From Maylandia zebra (taxonomy: Eukaryota; Chordata; Actinopteri; Cichliformes; Cichlidae), in NCBI RefSeq assembly GCF_041146795.1, contig NC_135168.1, positions 39,502,370 to 39,566,369 on the forward strand: DNA of 64,000 bases, in the 5' to 3' direction. Numbering within the stretch: position 1 is the first letter of the stretch; every line of letters starts with the position of its first letter. The notes beneath the pieces were generated by a model. The model searched no databases. It was not told the DNA's origin and worked only from the letters and a program-made list of their open reading frames with translations. Both the position numbers and the translations under genes were made by a program. Shown here piece by piece: positions 53,190-64,000 of this stretch.

Positions 53190-53689
53190 GTATGTGGGTA
53201 ACGAACACCACCAAGAGACAGCAACAACATCACAAAGACATACAGTTGTTCTCTTGTCAAATCGAATCAGATTTTTTGTTTAAAAAAAGCTATAAGAAAC
53301 TTGGGTCCAGTGTTCAGGATGAAGTGCATCTATGTCAGATGGCTGTGAAAGTCAATCTGTCACAGTGGGCTTCCCGTACAGGATAAGTGAATTTTCAACA
53401 CTTTGAACAGCCCTTTTTTACTTCTGCCAGCAGCTGTCGAGCAGCTGGAACTTATACTAAAATACTTGACGGTGACAGAGAAGTATGCTTCTTACCTTCA
53501 GACGAACCCCAGAAACACAGAAGAATCTTTCCTCTTTGACCAAGAAGGTTGCCGGCCAGCAGAAGGAAATTGGAGAGACTTCCAGTGAGATGTCTCTACA
53601 GGGGCTGCTGCTTCAAATGTATAGATCCCTCTGATGTTCACTCTGAGGTTAATCTCTCCTGTCCCAGGAGTCCGTTGGAGGAGGTACTG

Positions 53690-54120
53690 CAGTGAGCCCG
53701 GCTGTTTGTTTAGTCAAATCACATCACCGCGGGTGTCTCTCTCTCTCTCTCTCTCTCCACTCTCACACTCAGAAAGAGTGTTCTAAGAAAAAAAAAGTTC
53801 CCAACAGAAACATGCACACACACGCACACACAAACTGTGCACACTCCACCCCTGACAGATCCACACTAAGCAGAGCGCCAGTGTCCACCCCTGCTGAAGC
53901 TGAGAGAGAGCAGGACGAGGGAGAGGAGGGAGGGAGCAGTGAAACAGAGCTGAAGCAGAAAGCAAGAAGTTTCTAGCAGGGCGACGAAACTTCAAAATAC
54001 AAATCCAGTTCTGCTTGTTGTTCTAAGGTAGAGGCTCAGAGGTCTGAGCCGGAGCGATTTGTTTATGAATGGAGTGGAGGTGAACTGAGACTGTCTCTAT
54101 TGGCAACGGCAATCTGGACC
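53690..54120 (-). promoter_or_regulatory. Weak candidate for the distal pdgfrb promoter
   Basis: GC-richer than the flanks, with purine/pyrimidine-rich runs and an inverted CCAAT box (GCCAAT on the minus strand) at about 54094-54099. pdgfrb must have a noncoding first exon upstream of 41179, and mammalian PDGFRB uses a CCAAT-driven TATA-less promoter many kb upstream. No splice donor could be singled out, so this is a suggestion only. Confidence 0.25.
53735..53757. repeat. CT microsatellite
   Basis: About 11 CT units. Confidence 0.95.
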
Positions 54121-54689
54121 GCATCTAACCCCCTCCATAAAACAACAAACACAATAAAAAGGAGGAGAAAGAGTGAGAGAGTGAGTGAGTGGTCCAGCCA
54201 GGAGAAAAAAAAAAGGTTTTGGCAGCGCTGATTGCACCCTGCTTTGGAAACAAACATGGAAGTCTCAGTTTCTCAGGAAAAATAACTTCCCTTACATAAT
54301 CACACTCTTAAAAACAGGTATAAAAGTGGTTAAAAGTGGGGACTTTAGCTTTAGTGAACCAACTTTTTTTTTACATCGCTTTTTATATCATATTTTTTTC
54401 ACGTGTTTTCTTTTTCCCCTGCATGAAATAACTCAACACCTCCCACCATCCCCACTCCCTCTTTCTCCCTTTTTTTTCCTTGGCCTTTTATCCTCTCTTT
54501 TATAAACACAAGCAAAACCATGTAAATATGTCTGCTCTCAATACTAGCTTTCTTCCTAATTCAATCCTTTCCCAGGATATGAGAGGATGATCTGAGATTC
54601 GCTACGCAACACTGCAGCTGAATAAAGACCTGTTCTATCTAACAAGCAGGTTGGGGCAGATGGGGGGAGGGGAGGGGAACAGGAGCTAA

Positions 54690-54930
54690 ATTGGAAACTA
54701 ACATGTTCTCCTTTAATTGAGAGGGCAAATCTAAAAGACCTGCTCGCACTAATTAGAGTGCCAGCAAGCCCCCTCCAGTTATTAGATAGGAGGGGAGCAA
54801 CACCACACAGGGACAGTTCCTCCTTTTACATCTTTCTAATTCTACCTATGTAATTAGCACCTACTTGCAATAAACCTGCTCTAAATCCACTTATTTGAAC
54901 TCTTGAATCTATTTGTAGGCGTTTCATTGC
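54690..54930. promoter_or_regulatory. Candidate conserved noncoding element
   Basis: Non-repetitive, with clustered homeodomain-type cores (TTAATT, CTAATTAG, TAATTAG) and a caataaacc core like a CDX site, about 3.7-4 kb upstream of cdx1. Conservation cannot be judged here. Confidence 0.3.
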
Positions 54931-55965
54931 TTGTAATGTCAATAAAACTGTAGACCCAAAAGATAAAAAGGCAGTAATACAGCAATAACGTGCTCGTCAG
55001 TCACGTATGTAAACACTCATGAACACACGATTCTTTATCAGCATGAGATGTATAATTTTAGCATCTTTTTACAAAGCAGTGCTGGAGAGAGTCCACAACG
55101 GGATGTCTACTGCTCTATATATGGCAGCAGTCCTTGTTTACCCCCACAGAGTGGAGCAGCTCTTAACAAGTGGGATTCCAAAATATTCTGCCTCAACAAT
55201 ACTGAGTCTCTTCAGCCTGTCAGCAGCTAACAAGTAGTTTCTCTCACTGCTGATCTGAATTAGTGTTATAGCTTGAGTGCAAAGCAGTGCAAACACACTA
55301 TACGCTTGTTTTCCTGCTGGGTTTCAGGAAAAGGTAAAAGTTACACCGCTGTGTTTGTCAAGCACAGGCCATTATAGAGGTACAAGAGTTGAGACAAAGA
55401 CCTGGAGAGGCAGGGAGCATATATACTCTAGACCTGGAGCTGAACCTGCTGGACCTCTGATAGATGAAGACTGACAGAAATGTCTGAACTACGGCTGCCT
55501 CCATTTCAAGTTGTCCCGATAAAGGATATATGACTTTGGGGCACCTTAAAGCTTGATTTCGGCAATGTGATGGGACTAAATCTGAGAATGAACCACAGTT
55601 ATAAGACATTCGAGATAGACATTCGAGATAGACGAGATAGCAAAAATCAAGAAGAAGCAATACAACATATAACATCATCATAACAGCATCATCACATATG
55701 AGATAATAAAACACGATAACAAAAGGACCCGAAGAACAAAGCCTTACAAGTCAGCTGATATTTATTTGCAGGGCTTTTATTAGCGCAGCCTTCCAGTTGT
55801 CTTTGTTGCTCCACACCACACACAACAACTCCTGTCAAGTCTCAGCAACCTACTAAAATAGGGAAGGCTAGCTGTGTTGGTCAACCTCCCCTAACGCCAT
55901 TTCCTGAACCCTTTACTCCACCCCCCACCCCCACTGCAGCTGATCTGCAAACTACACCCCGCCGC
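54931..55965. other. Noncoding intergenic region
   Basis: No gene recognised. A short direct duplication of acattcgagatag lies near 55606-55634. Confidence 0.5.
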
Positions 55966-55966
55966 A

Positions 55967-56295
55967 AACACACATCCATCCACTTTCTTCTCCTTATCCA
56001 GTTTGGCGTCTTAGGGGCCCTGGAGCCTATCCCAGCTAATATACACCAAAAGACGACATACAACTTGGTGAAGCTGCTATCACTCGCTAAGACACAGAAA
56101 CAGACAGCTCACATTCACACCTAAAGCCGGTTTAGAATCACCAGTTAACATAAGATGCATGACTTTAGATTGTGGAACTGTGTACCCACAGAGAACCCAT
56201 GATGCAACGACAGGAAAACCTACAAACACCACAAAGAAAGGCCCCAGCTGGGTGCTGGATTCAAACCCAGAGTTTCCTTCCGTGAAGCAATATTG
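55967..56295 (+). repeat. Common teleost interspersed repeat (about 330 bp)
   Basis: Follows the familiar order catccatccactttcttctcc, ggagcctatcccagct, cattcacacct, atcaccagttaacataa, catgactttagattgtgg, agagaacccatg, gggtgctggattcaaaccc. This is one of the most frequent dispersed families in fish genomes. The copy is diverged. Confidence 0.82.
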
Positions 56296-58326
56296 TTAAC
56301 AATGGTTAATGGTTAATCAACTAGTTTATAAACTAAACCAAAAACAGAAAACCTTCTATGGTTCAGGCTTCTCCAGTGCAAAAGAGTTTCTGCTTGTCTT
56401 AGCCAAATGTTGTGATCAATTTACAGATATTTAGTTTAGGGCTAGTGTTCAAATGGAACGATTTGTTTGATCTGTTACTCCAAGAACTAGTTATGGGAAT
56501 GAATGAGATTACTGGAGGAGAAATGACAGAAACTGCATCCGCGCCCTCTCTCTACACTCACATCTTAGTGCAATTTAGTTGCATGGTGTCTAACACATTG
56601 TCAAAAAAGAGAAGACAAAGTGGGACAGACAACAAAACAACAATGCATTGCTATCTATTTTGCATTTAGGGAGTGTGGTTGGCTTAAATTTAAACTAAAT
56701 ATATAACTTACCACGATGCTGATTGTAAAGGGTAAAACATTCCTTATACCAGCTCTCTTTTTGGAGCGGTGATTTTTGAATAGATTAAAAAAGGAAACAG
56801 GCATCTTAAGGTTAAACAGATTTAAACTAAATCTCTATATATGGAATTATAACTATACAGTAATAGAAATGTTTAGGGTTTATCGAGGTCAAACTTTACT
56901 TTGTACATTAAGACATACCCTCATAAGTGCTTTTACCACATTTATTTATTTTCAGGCAAGCTGGCTTGCATTGTGGTCGCCATCAATGTATTTCAAGCGT
57001 TGGATGATATGTTTTCATGTTTATGTTGCAATTTCCTTAATGATCAGGCCATTTCCATTAACTTCAGCCAGCTTCCTGCTAACAGCTGATAGGCACTGTA
57101 GCTTAGAATGATTATCTTGATAGTGACATGAATCTTTTATGATCGTTTTATATAGAGGACCTCATGCACGGACTTGATAAGTGCAATATATAGCATAAGG
57201 CACAGTGTCAACAGAAGATGGAAAGAATAAAAAGCTAACAGTGAGAATGATGATGACAAATAAACTGTGTGCATCTTGTTAACGACAGGTCAGTTGTATG
57301 ACTGAACTTGAAAGACTCCAAACCAGGAAAGTTATCTGCTATTATTCAGCTTTTTGCTGCCCTCATATGGACGTTTTGAGCCATGACATAGCGGGGAGCA
57401 AAGCAACTTTGCTTTTGCTTGACCTATGTCACTATTGGTCTTACATCAGAGCAGACTATAAATGATAAAGAGCACTGGAGTGGTTTTTCAGGATTTTTAT
57501 CATTTGTTTTTCTGGTTAATCAAGCTCACAACACAAAGAGTTACAAAGGAGAACCATGTTCGATTTTGTTTTGTGAGAAACTAAAAAAGAAAAAGACAAA
57601 ATAGGAGAAAAACCTATGTAGTCTGAAGGACTACAAATGTATATTAAACAGCTTAAGAGAATAAAAAATTCTTTATATTTGCCATAATGATGATACTGAA
57701 GTGTATTATCTGGTCAGAGCCATAGCTGCCACTGAAGGGAAGCAGCCCATTTCTACAGCTATGTTTTCTACATGTTCTAATGTTCCTGTGATGTATAGAA
57801 TTAAAATATGGACTTTAACTAATTTAATTACATGTACATTTTCCATGTTTTTTTCAATACAGTATGCAAATGTAATATGCTTGATTGGTTTACATTTAGT
57901 TCATACAATGCACGTTTTTCCTCACGATTTCTTATTTGAGTAAATAAACCTTTAATTTTATATATTTAAGTTGTATCTTACTCAAATGTTTTACTTGCAT
58001 GTTTATTGGGGTTGAATAATTAAGTTCTTTTTAGTGTATGAAGATTAAGTTGACAGTGAAGAAAAACAACATTTAAGCTTTAAAATAAGAAGCTAAACTA
58101 TATCAAAATAAAAATATAAATTAATAAATGAATGTGCATTTTTTTAAATCTTCGGCATGGCTAGACGAGGTCTTTATGGGTAACCGGAAATCCTGACCTG
58201 ATCATTTTTCAACATATGTAATTTTATATTTTAAAAATTTCCTTGCTTTGAAAAAAACAAACAAACATATAGTGGTATGTTTTCCTGCTTGTTTGTTTGT
58301 GTATTTGTTTCCTTCCACCTCTGTCC

Positions 58327-58328
<2 letters not shown>
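56296..58328. other. Noncoding region upstream of cdx1
   Basis: AT-rich, no gene. A TTTATGG-type CDX core occurs at about 58172-58180. Confidence 0.5.

Positions 58329-58358
<30 letters not shown>
58329..58358. repeat. ATT microsatellite
   Basis: About ten ATT units. Confidence 0.95.
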
Positions 58359-58505
58359 GGTGTTGGCCTGTAGTCTCTGCGCTGAATCTAAGCCCCCTAT
58401 ATACATGCACGCGGAGGCACATGGACTTCCCACGCATTCCACACATTGTACCGCCTTATCAAAATGATTCATCAGGGCAAACCTGGTAAATCGGGGTCAT
58501 TGCCC

Positions 58506-58557
58506 TGACGTCGCAAAGACCAGCAGGCAGGTGAGTCTCAGGTAAAGCGTGACGTCA
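58506..58557 (+). promoter_or_regulatory. cdx1: Two CRE-like sites upstream of cdx1
   Basis: TGACGTCG at 58506-58513 and a perfect palindromic TGACGTCA at 58550-58557. The second lies 34 bp upstream of the TATA box. Such sites bind CREB/ATF factors. Function is inferred from sequence only. Confidence 0.55.
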
Positions 58558-58590
58558 GGATGATACTTTCGAACTCCTTGCCAGTAAATC

Positions 58591-58597
58591 TATAAAG
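58591..58597 (+). promoter_or_regulatory. cdx1: TATA box of cdx1
   Basis: TATAAAG 44 bp before the 3' end of the untranslated leader. It predicts a start of transcription near 58620 and a leader of only about 20 bases. Confidence 0.65.
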
Positions 58598-58640
58598 GTG
58601 TGTAGTCTTACTGCACAGGTAGCCTGAACCTTAGACTGAA

Positions 58641-59100
58641 ATGAAAACAGAGCTTGCTGAAGATAAACTCGGGGGCCTAACATGCTCTTGGAGGTTTGAT
58701 TTTTCCAGGTCTTCCAGAGATTCACCCTACCTGTCGAGCGAGGATACCGGGATGTACCCGAGCTCTGCTTCTATCAGACAAACGGCTCAGGCTCTGTCAC
58801 TGAACAGTCAGTACATTCCGCCTCCGTATGACTTCCCCAGCTACCACCATCACGTCACGGGAGTCGGTGATTTGTCGGCAAGTACCTGGAACCCCCTTTA
58901 CGCGCCCCGGGAGGAGTATCCCTACAGCTTCCCGGGGTCAAGCCCCAACACCGCGCAGGTCAACTTCACCTACCCGGATCTGAGCAACGTTCCTTCCGCC
59001 GCTGGAGGGGGATCGCTCACCCCTTACAATTTCATCTCTGGACAGGATCCCCTCATTCCCAGGAAAAGACCACAGGAGCCCGTTAAACAAACAACTTCAG
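58641..59100 (+). CDS. cdx1: cdx1 exon 1: activation domain
   Basis: Residues 1-153 plus one base. Rich in Ser, Pro and Tyr. The donor is ACTTCAG then GTGGGA. A possible alternative start at Met38 (58752) would give MYPSS as the N-terminus. Confidence 0.88.
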
Positions 59101-62100
59101 GTGGGACTTTACTTTGTCATACTTATTCTTAATCATAGGCTTATTTTGGTCTGCATAATGTATTCAGTGAATTATACAGATATAAAGAACATTTGTAACA
59201 TCTTCATCTAAAGTTGCTTCGTGCATACAAATATCTGTTATCTGGAGTACTTCAAACGCACTTGTCTCTGTTTTTTTTTCTTCTTCTTCTTCATTCTCGT
59301 GACTGATCACATATTAGCTGTCACTGTGTTAACAAGTGTTAACGAGTGACACAAACAGGAAATGCAGCATCTTGATAAGACACATCCTATAGGGGAAGGA
59401 GATTACACAACCTCCTGGGTTACCTTTGTAGCTGTCACTGTGGTTGCATGACTAACTAAACCTAAAAAAAAAAACGTACAAGTATGGGTAACACATGAGA
59501 AACACATGCAAACCTGTTTTAAGTGAAAAACAAACCCAACTTCAGCAGGCGCACATTCATCAAGGTGTTCGCCTCTCTTTGGACAATCATGCTGTGAGAT
59601 GTCAATGCAAAGCTAACAGTGGAGGCCATGAAGTCTACACAAGTCTCACACCCCACCCTCTCTGTCCACTGGGTGGGTGTGAGATGGTGACAAACTGGAT
59701 AGATAACACTGGAAGTGCAGGAAGTCTGCAGAAGTTAAACGAAGTCTCCTCTAGAGGCTAACCCTCTCTTAACCCTCTTGTGTGTATCTGTGTGTGTGGG
59801 TGTGGCTGGATCAATGCTGTCACATGAGCTAGTTTTCTGATCAATAACTGTGACTCCTAGTTTCTTGAGTGTGTATGTGAACATGCGTGTCAATGAATAG
59901 CTGCCTATGTAAAGAGCTGTGTAGACAGCACTCACGGTGATAAGGAGAAGCACTGATGCAATGCAGTGGGGAGTCTTTGCCTTCGTTATAGTGTGAGCAC
60001 GATTAGTAGAATTGATGAGGTTTTAAGTGGCGCCTGAACTTGAACGTGGCACCAGACTGTTTGGTCACGACACACACATTTCGTGACTCACTGACACAAA
60101 ATTATTAATTCCTGAAAAAGATGTGGGCCATACACATGAATAAAAAATGACTCTATTTACTTACATTCACTGTCTTTATTTTTGTGCTTATGTTTACTAT
60201 TCTTAATATTTATTGATTTTTTACTAAAAAGCAATTTTTTTGTCTGATTTAGGTGGGAAGACTCGCACTAAGGACAAGTACAGGGTGGTGTACACTGACC
60301 ACCAAAGGATGGAGCTTGAGAAAGAGTTTCAGTTCAACCGCTATATCACAATGAGAAGGAAGTCAGAGCTGTCAATGGCACTCAGCCTTTCCGAGAGGCA
60401 GGTGAGAAGATTAGAGTAAATAAACGGTCAATGTAGAAAATATATAGAAACTGTCTAGGACAGTGAGACTGTGTAACTTTTGCGTTCTCTCTTCACATTC
60501 AAAGAATTACAAACGCCTAACACTTTTAAAGTAGCCAACCACATGTTCTGTTTTTCTTTTTTTAGGTTCCTCCTTAAGAGGAACGAATGAGATAAACTAA
60601 ACTCACAGCAGAAAAACCCCATGAAGCAATGAGACAGAGTGTGTTTCGTTACTGTTGAAACTCAGTTAGGAAACAGAATGTGGGATTTGTTCGGGCAAAC
60701 CCCCCATGGTTTGCCCGAACAAATCTATAGGCCAAGGCCAAGAAGTATATATTTGTCACCCCCTTTTGTGAGTGACAATAATAAGGAAGGTCACTGCAAA
60801 TTTAACATGTTTATGTTAGGGGTATAAAAAATATGCCCTAATTTTTTTTAACCTTGTAAAGCCAGAACCACAAAATAATGACATTTTTTTTTAGTTACCG
60901 GAGTTTAACCTTTATCTCTATCATTATCTCAAAGAAATCCACTTAACTGCCAAAAATGCTGAAGTATGTTTAAAGTTTGCTGAACAATATTTAGACATGC
61001 CTGTGAAATACTGGGGGGAATATAGTCTGGTCAGATAAGACTGAAATAAACTCTTTGGATGGCAAAATACACGCCATGTTAGGAGGTCAATAGGGCAATG
61101 CATATCACCCCAAAACACCAACAGGGAAGTTAAGAGGTGGGAAGGATGAATAGAAAAATGTACCAAGACTTTTTTGATGAAAATCTTCTGCCATCTAGCA
61201 GGATGATGATGATGAAACGAGGGGTGGACGTTTCAGAAAGACAATGATCCCAAACACAAAGCCAAGGAAACTCTTGACTGGTTTCAGAAACAGAAAATAA
61301 AGCTGCTAAAAATAGCCCAGCCAATCACATGACCCGAATCCAGTTGAAAATCTATAGAAAGAACTAAACCCCAGAGTTCATAGAAGAGGCCAACAGAGCC
61401 TTCAGGATTTGAATTTCTGTTTGTGTGCGACTAGTTTCTCCACACAGGAGGCATCTTGAAGCTGTCATCACCAACAAAAGCTTTTGTGCGAAGTATTAAA
61501 TAAATGTCAGTAAATGTGTTCAATACTTTTTCCCTGTGTCACTTCTTATTATTACACATAGTTTATGGACATCCGCAGTTTAATTTGTCTTTGCATGTGC
61601 AGACTGGTTGGGTTGTTACTGACATCTGGTCAGAATTTCATACCATGTGAAATATATTTTGCTTTGAAAACTGGTGATGTGTTCAATACTTATTATACCC
61701 CATGTGTATAAACACACATGGGGTATAACAAAAATGATCTTGGCATTTTTGTGGAATTTCATGCTCACCGCATAAATCTGCATATACTGCAGATATCTGA
61801 TTGTAAACAGTATACCACTGATGATGCACAGATCTCAAATATGGCATTAACTTTGTGTTACAGGGTTATTATCTCATTTGTGGGTTTCTTTTTTTTTCTT
61901 ATGTGAGATAACAGGGAAGGTGGAGCTTGGATTTATTTTGTTGATGTTATTGTGCATTAGAAAAAAAACCCTGCATCTGCAGGCCATCTATTACCACTGT
62001 GCTGTATTTTACTTATTCCCATGGTTAAGTGTAGGGTTTCTACTAATGCAGCACATGTGAGCACAATGTTCTCAAACAATCCCCTCTGGAGAAACGAGCT

Positions 62101-62710
62101 CCAGAGAAAAAAACAAATTCTGCAAACCGTAATGTTAACATATGTGGCCAAACGCATAAGTAGTGTTAATGGTGAAACCCTCAATCTTACTGTCATTATG
62201 CTGTTCTTGTTGTTTCTTCTGCCTGCCCTTGCAGCTTCTTAAAACCACAGCTGAGTGCAATTGTTGTAGCTCCCAGAGTAATTCTGGGAAAGTCAGAGAT
62301 TACTAAATTTCAAGTAGATGAAGCAAGGCAAGGGAACGTTACCACAGAAAGCAAAGTCGCTGCAGTTTTCAACTTCCTTTTAATGCAGCAAATAAGCGAT
62401 TTATAGAAGAAATGAAAACGATAATGATGTGCTGTTTCTTTTGATGTTGTTTAGGGAACAAGCCATAATGCTCCCTAACTGAGAAACGTTCTTGATGCTG
62501 ATATCTCATGCATGTATGTCTCAGGTGAAGATCTGGTTTCAGAACAGACGTGCCAAGGAGAGGAAGATCAACAGGAAGAAGTTGCAGCATTCCCAGCAGG
62601 CCTCAACAACCACACCCACCCCACCTGTACTGTGTGCACACAGTGACACCCACAACCCCGTGAGCCCCAGCAGGAACATTTTGTCAGACGCAGTATCGGA
62701 GGAGTACTAG
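58641..62710 (+). CDS. cdx1: Caudal-type homeobox protein 1 (ParaHox transcription factor)
   Basis: Nuclear DNA-binding regulator of posterior axis and gut identity. Exons: 58641-59100, 60253-60401, 62525-62710; 795 nt, 264 aa (human CDX1: 265). Both introns are GT-AG, and the second splits the homeodomain between Gln203 and Val204, as in other CDX genes. The homeodomain (about residues 160-219) reads [20 protein letters not shown] at its start and has [11 protein letters not shown] in helix 3. Upstream, [24 protein letters not shown] and FTYPDL fit the CDX activation domain. Two oddities: the usual MYVSYLL-type N-terminus is replaced by a longer start, and the PYEWM hexapeptide before the homeodomain appears as TPYNFI (127-132). 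The start was chosen as the first ATG after the TATA box. Linkage to csf1r-pdgfrb suggests the cdx1a copy if csf1r is the 'a' paralogue. Confidence 0.93.
59101..60252. other. cdx1 intron 1
   Basis: 1152 bp, noncoding. Poly-A and CTT runs near 59270-59295 and 59464-59475. No repeat recognised. Confidence 0.6.
60253..60401 (+). CDS. cdx1: cdx1 exon 2: homeodomain helices 1-2
   Basis: Encodes [16 protein letters not shown] through LSERQ (residues 154-203). The acceptor is GATTTAG. Phase runs 1 to 0. Confidence 0.95.
60684..60725. repeat. Perfect inverted repeat, 18-bp arms
   Basis: Arms 60684-60701 and 60708-60725 (gatttgttcgggcaaacc and its complement) with a 6-base spacer. A very stable hairpin could form. 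Confidence 0.95.
60930..61728 (+). pseudogene. Tc1/mariner-like transposon relic, C-terminal part
   Basis: Frames around 61000-61400 retain pieces such as [17 protein letters not shown] and DPNPVENLW, the catalytic-half motifs of Tc1-like transposases, broken by frameshifts and stops. The 3' flank (about 61500-61700) resembles the noncoding tail of the same elements, and the end carries a 15-bp inverted repeat (61693-61707 and 61714-61728). Inactive. Confidence 0.8.
61729..62400. other. cdx1 intron 2, right part
   Basis: AT-rich noncoding sequence. Nothing recognised. Confidence 0.5.
62525..62710 (+). CDS. cdx1: cdx1 exon 3: homeodomain helix 3 and tail
   Basis: Begins [14 protein letters not shown], the DNA-recognition helix, and ends with a Ser/Thr/Pro-rich tail finishing SEEY. 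The stop codon is at 62708-62710. Confidence 0.95.
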   Translation: MKIWFQNRRAKERKINRKKLQHSQQASTTTPTPPVLCAHSDTHNPVSPSRNILSDAVSEEY

Positions 62711-63610
62711 GTGAAGTCTATGTGAAAGACTGGCACTGTATCTGTGTGTGTAAATAATGTTTTTAATAGTTGTACAAGTTCACCACAGAACGAATGAAAA
62801 AGATTCACATGAAGATCACCTCTATTTTACAATGTCACCACCACACGTTTGTCACATGGATCGAGTCGAGTGGGCATTTATTCCACTTGCTTGTGTTAAT
62901 CATTATCAACGTCAAGATAGCGTTTTAACAGTGCATGCCCAAGAAAGAGGATTAGTGTCTTTCTTGTTGTCTTTTCCTTGTATATGTATCCATTAACAGG
63001 AATATAATGCAAATGCAGATATAAAAAAGAAAAAAAACTGACAGCCCTTCTTCTTGTTTCCAAGGCAGTACCGTGACACTAACACGCCTTTTTTATGACA
63101 ACTTGAAGTTACAGGAAATCAGATGGGGAAAGCAGATATCTAATTCGAAAGGCGGTTAAATTGTTCTTTTTGTTTTTCTGAAAACATGCATTTACTCTAC
63201 ATTTTAGCTGCAGCAAAGCAAGGGCAGCATTATTAAAAGTGTCACTGGTTTTAGACATTCAGACAGGAGAGTTTAGCCACATCCTGAAAAACTGCTGAAG
63301 ATTGCTCAACTGCATGACTCGTGATTTACAGTCGCTGTGGCACAGACATTCAGCTCTGGCATGGAGCTGGATATATTCGTTTTATTTTAAAAAATGTCTA
63401 CACTTCTCTATTTTTTTTAGAACCCAATGTCTGTATATATGAAATGTTAAAGGATGTGCTGTACAAGCAAGAAATGCTGACACATTTTGATACTTCTTCA
63501 CTGTAATGTTAAAGAAAAGGAAGGAGAAACAAAAGATGTGGAAATTTAGTAGGTATGAGTCACCTAACGATTAAAGGTTTTTCCATTTCTAAATAAATGA
63601 CTGACTTATC
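62711..63610 (+). other. cdx1: Probable cdx1 3' UTR
   Basis: The first good AATAAA after the stop is near 63591-63596, giving a UTR of about 900 bp. The open frames within it have no recognised domain. Confidence 0.5.
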
Positions 63611-63914
63611 AACAGTGCAGTGTGTGCAGTTGTGTAATCACAAATGTTTAGAGTGTAAGAAAGTCACTGTTTTCTAATTTAGCTCTTCCGAATTTCAGTG
63701 TGTTTGTGCATGCTTTTGTGTGTTTCAAGTGGAGTTTATGTTGGCTTTGCAGCTTAAACCCTCTCCTCAGCACTGAGGTTTTATTGATTTAGAGTTGTAT
63801 TTTCTGTTAATTTGCTCTAGCCACATTCATGTGGATCAATTTGCTTTTCATACAACACAGTTTCTACAGGAAAAGGCTTCTTGATGAAGAAATATAACAT
63901 TAGTATGAAGTTCT

Positions 63915-64000
63915 ATCTATAAATGCGCAAAACGAATACATTGGCTTCCTGTCATCACTTTTAAGACTCTAAATGAGCCTACAACGCTTTATTTGTTAGA
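63915..64000 (+). mobile_element. L2-type LINE fragment at the window edge
   Basis: Translates as IHWLPVITFKTLNEPTTLYLL, like the LHWLPV...FKTL motif of L2 reverse transcriptases. It is cut by the end of the window. Confidence 0.5.

Larger units (their letters stand above)
60402..62524. other. cdx1 intron 2
   Basis: 2123 bp. It holds a perfect hairpin at 60684-60725 and a Tc1-like relic. The remainder is noncoding. Confidence 0.7.

Noticed and set aside
52880..53386. 168-codon frame on the plus strand
   Set aside because: A large part is the translated CA microsatellite. The rest has no domain and no splice context.

Overview
This is vertebrate nuclear DNA, almost certainly from a spiny-rayed (percomorph) teleost. 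It has intron-rich genes with GT-AG junctions, AT-rich introns, long microsatellites and typical teleost repeats (L2 LINE 3' ends, Tc1-like relics, a hAT-type element, common short interspersed families). The species cannot be fixed from sequence alone. It is not prokaryotic, and no operon or CRISPR reasoning applies.

Layout. 1-8990 is a repeat block: a 2.6 kb unit present twice in tandem, a possible solo LTR, a 5'-truncated L2 and a Tc1-like relic. 11657-21043 (minus) is csf1r, 21 coding exons and 975 aa. 23592-41152 (minus) is pdgfrb, 22 coding exons and 1104 aa. The likely pdgfrb polyadenylation signal is only about 0.5 kb from the likely csf1r first exon, so the two class III receptor tyrosine kinases lie head to tail. 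41179-58549 is noncoding, with an L2 relic, an intact-ended hAT-like element with an 8-bp target duplication, a long CA repeat and a short interspersed repeat. 58641-62710 (plus) is a cdx1-type ParaHox gene, 3 coding exons and 264 aa, with a TATA box and CRE-like sites just upstream. An L2 fragment runs off the right end.

Biology. The order csf1r-pdgfrb-cdx1 is the conserved vertebrate block. Teleosts have two copies of it from their genome duplication. The first Ig domain resembles my recollection of zebrafish csf1ra, so I lean to the 'a' copy, but that needs a tree. Csf1r drives macrophage and microglia development and, in fish, xanthophores. Pdgfrb drives pericytes and other mural cells. 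Cdx1 patterns the posterior body and gut. The receptors are paralogues, and their 21 internal splice junctions have identical phases, which also cross-checks the exon models.

I found no new multi-gene system. The most interesting items are a cdx1 protein with an unusual N-terminus and a Trp-less hexapeptide, a perfect 161-bp direct repeat that abuts a csf1r splice acceptor, loss of the SHP2-type tail site in pdgfrb, a perfect 18-bp-arm hairpin in a cdx1 intron, and the nested repeats. All exon boundaries were read by eye from reading frame, splice dinucleotides and family knowledge. No alignment or transcript evidence was available.
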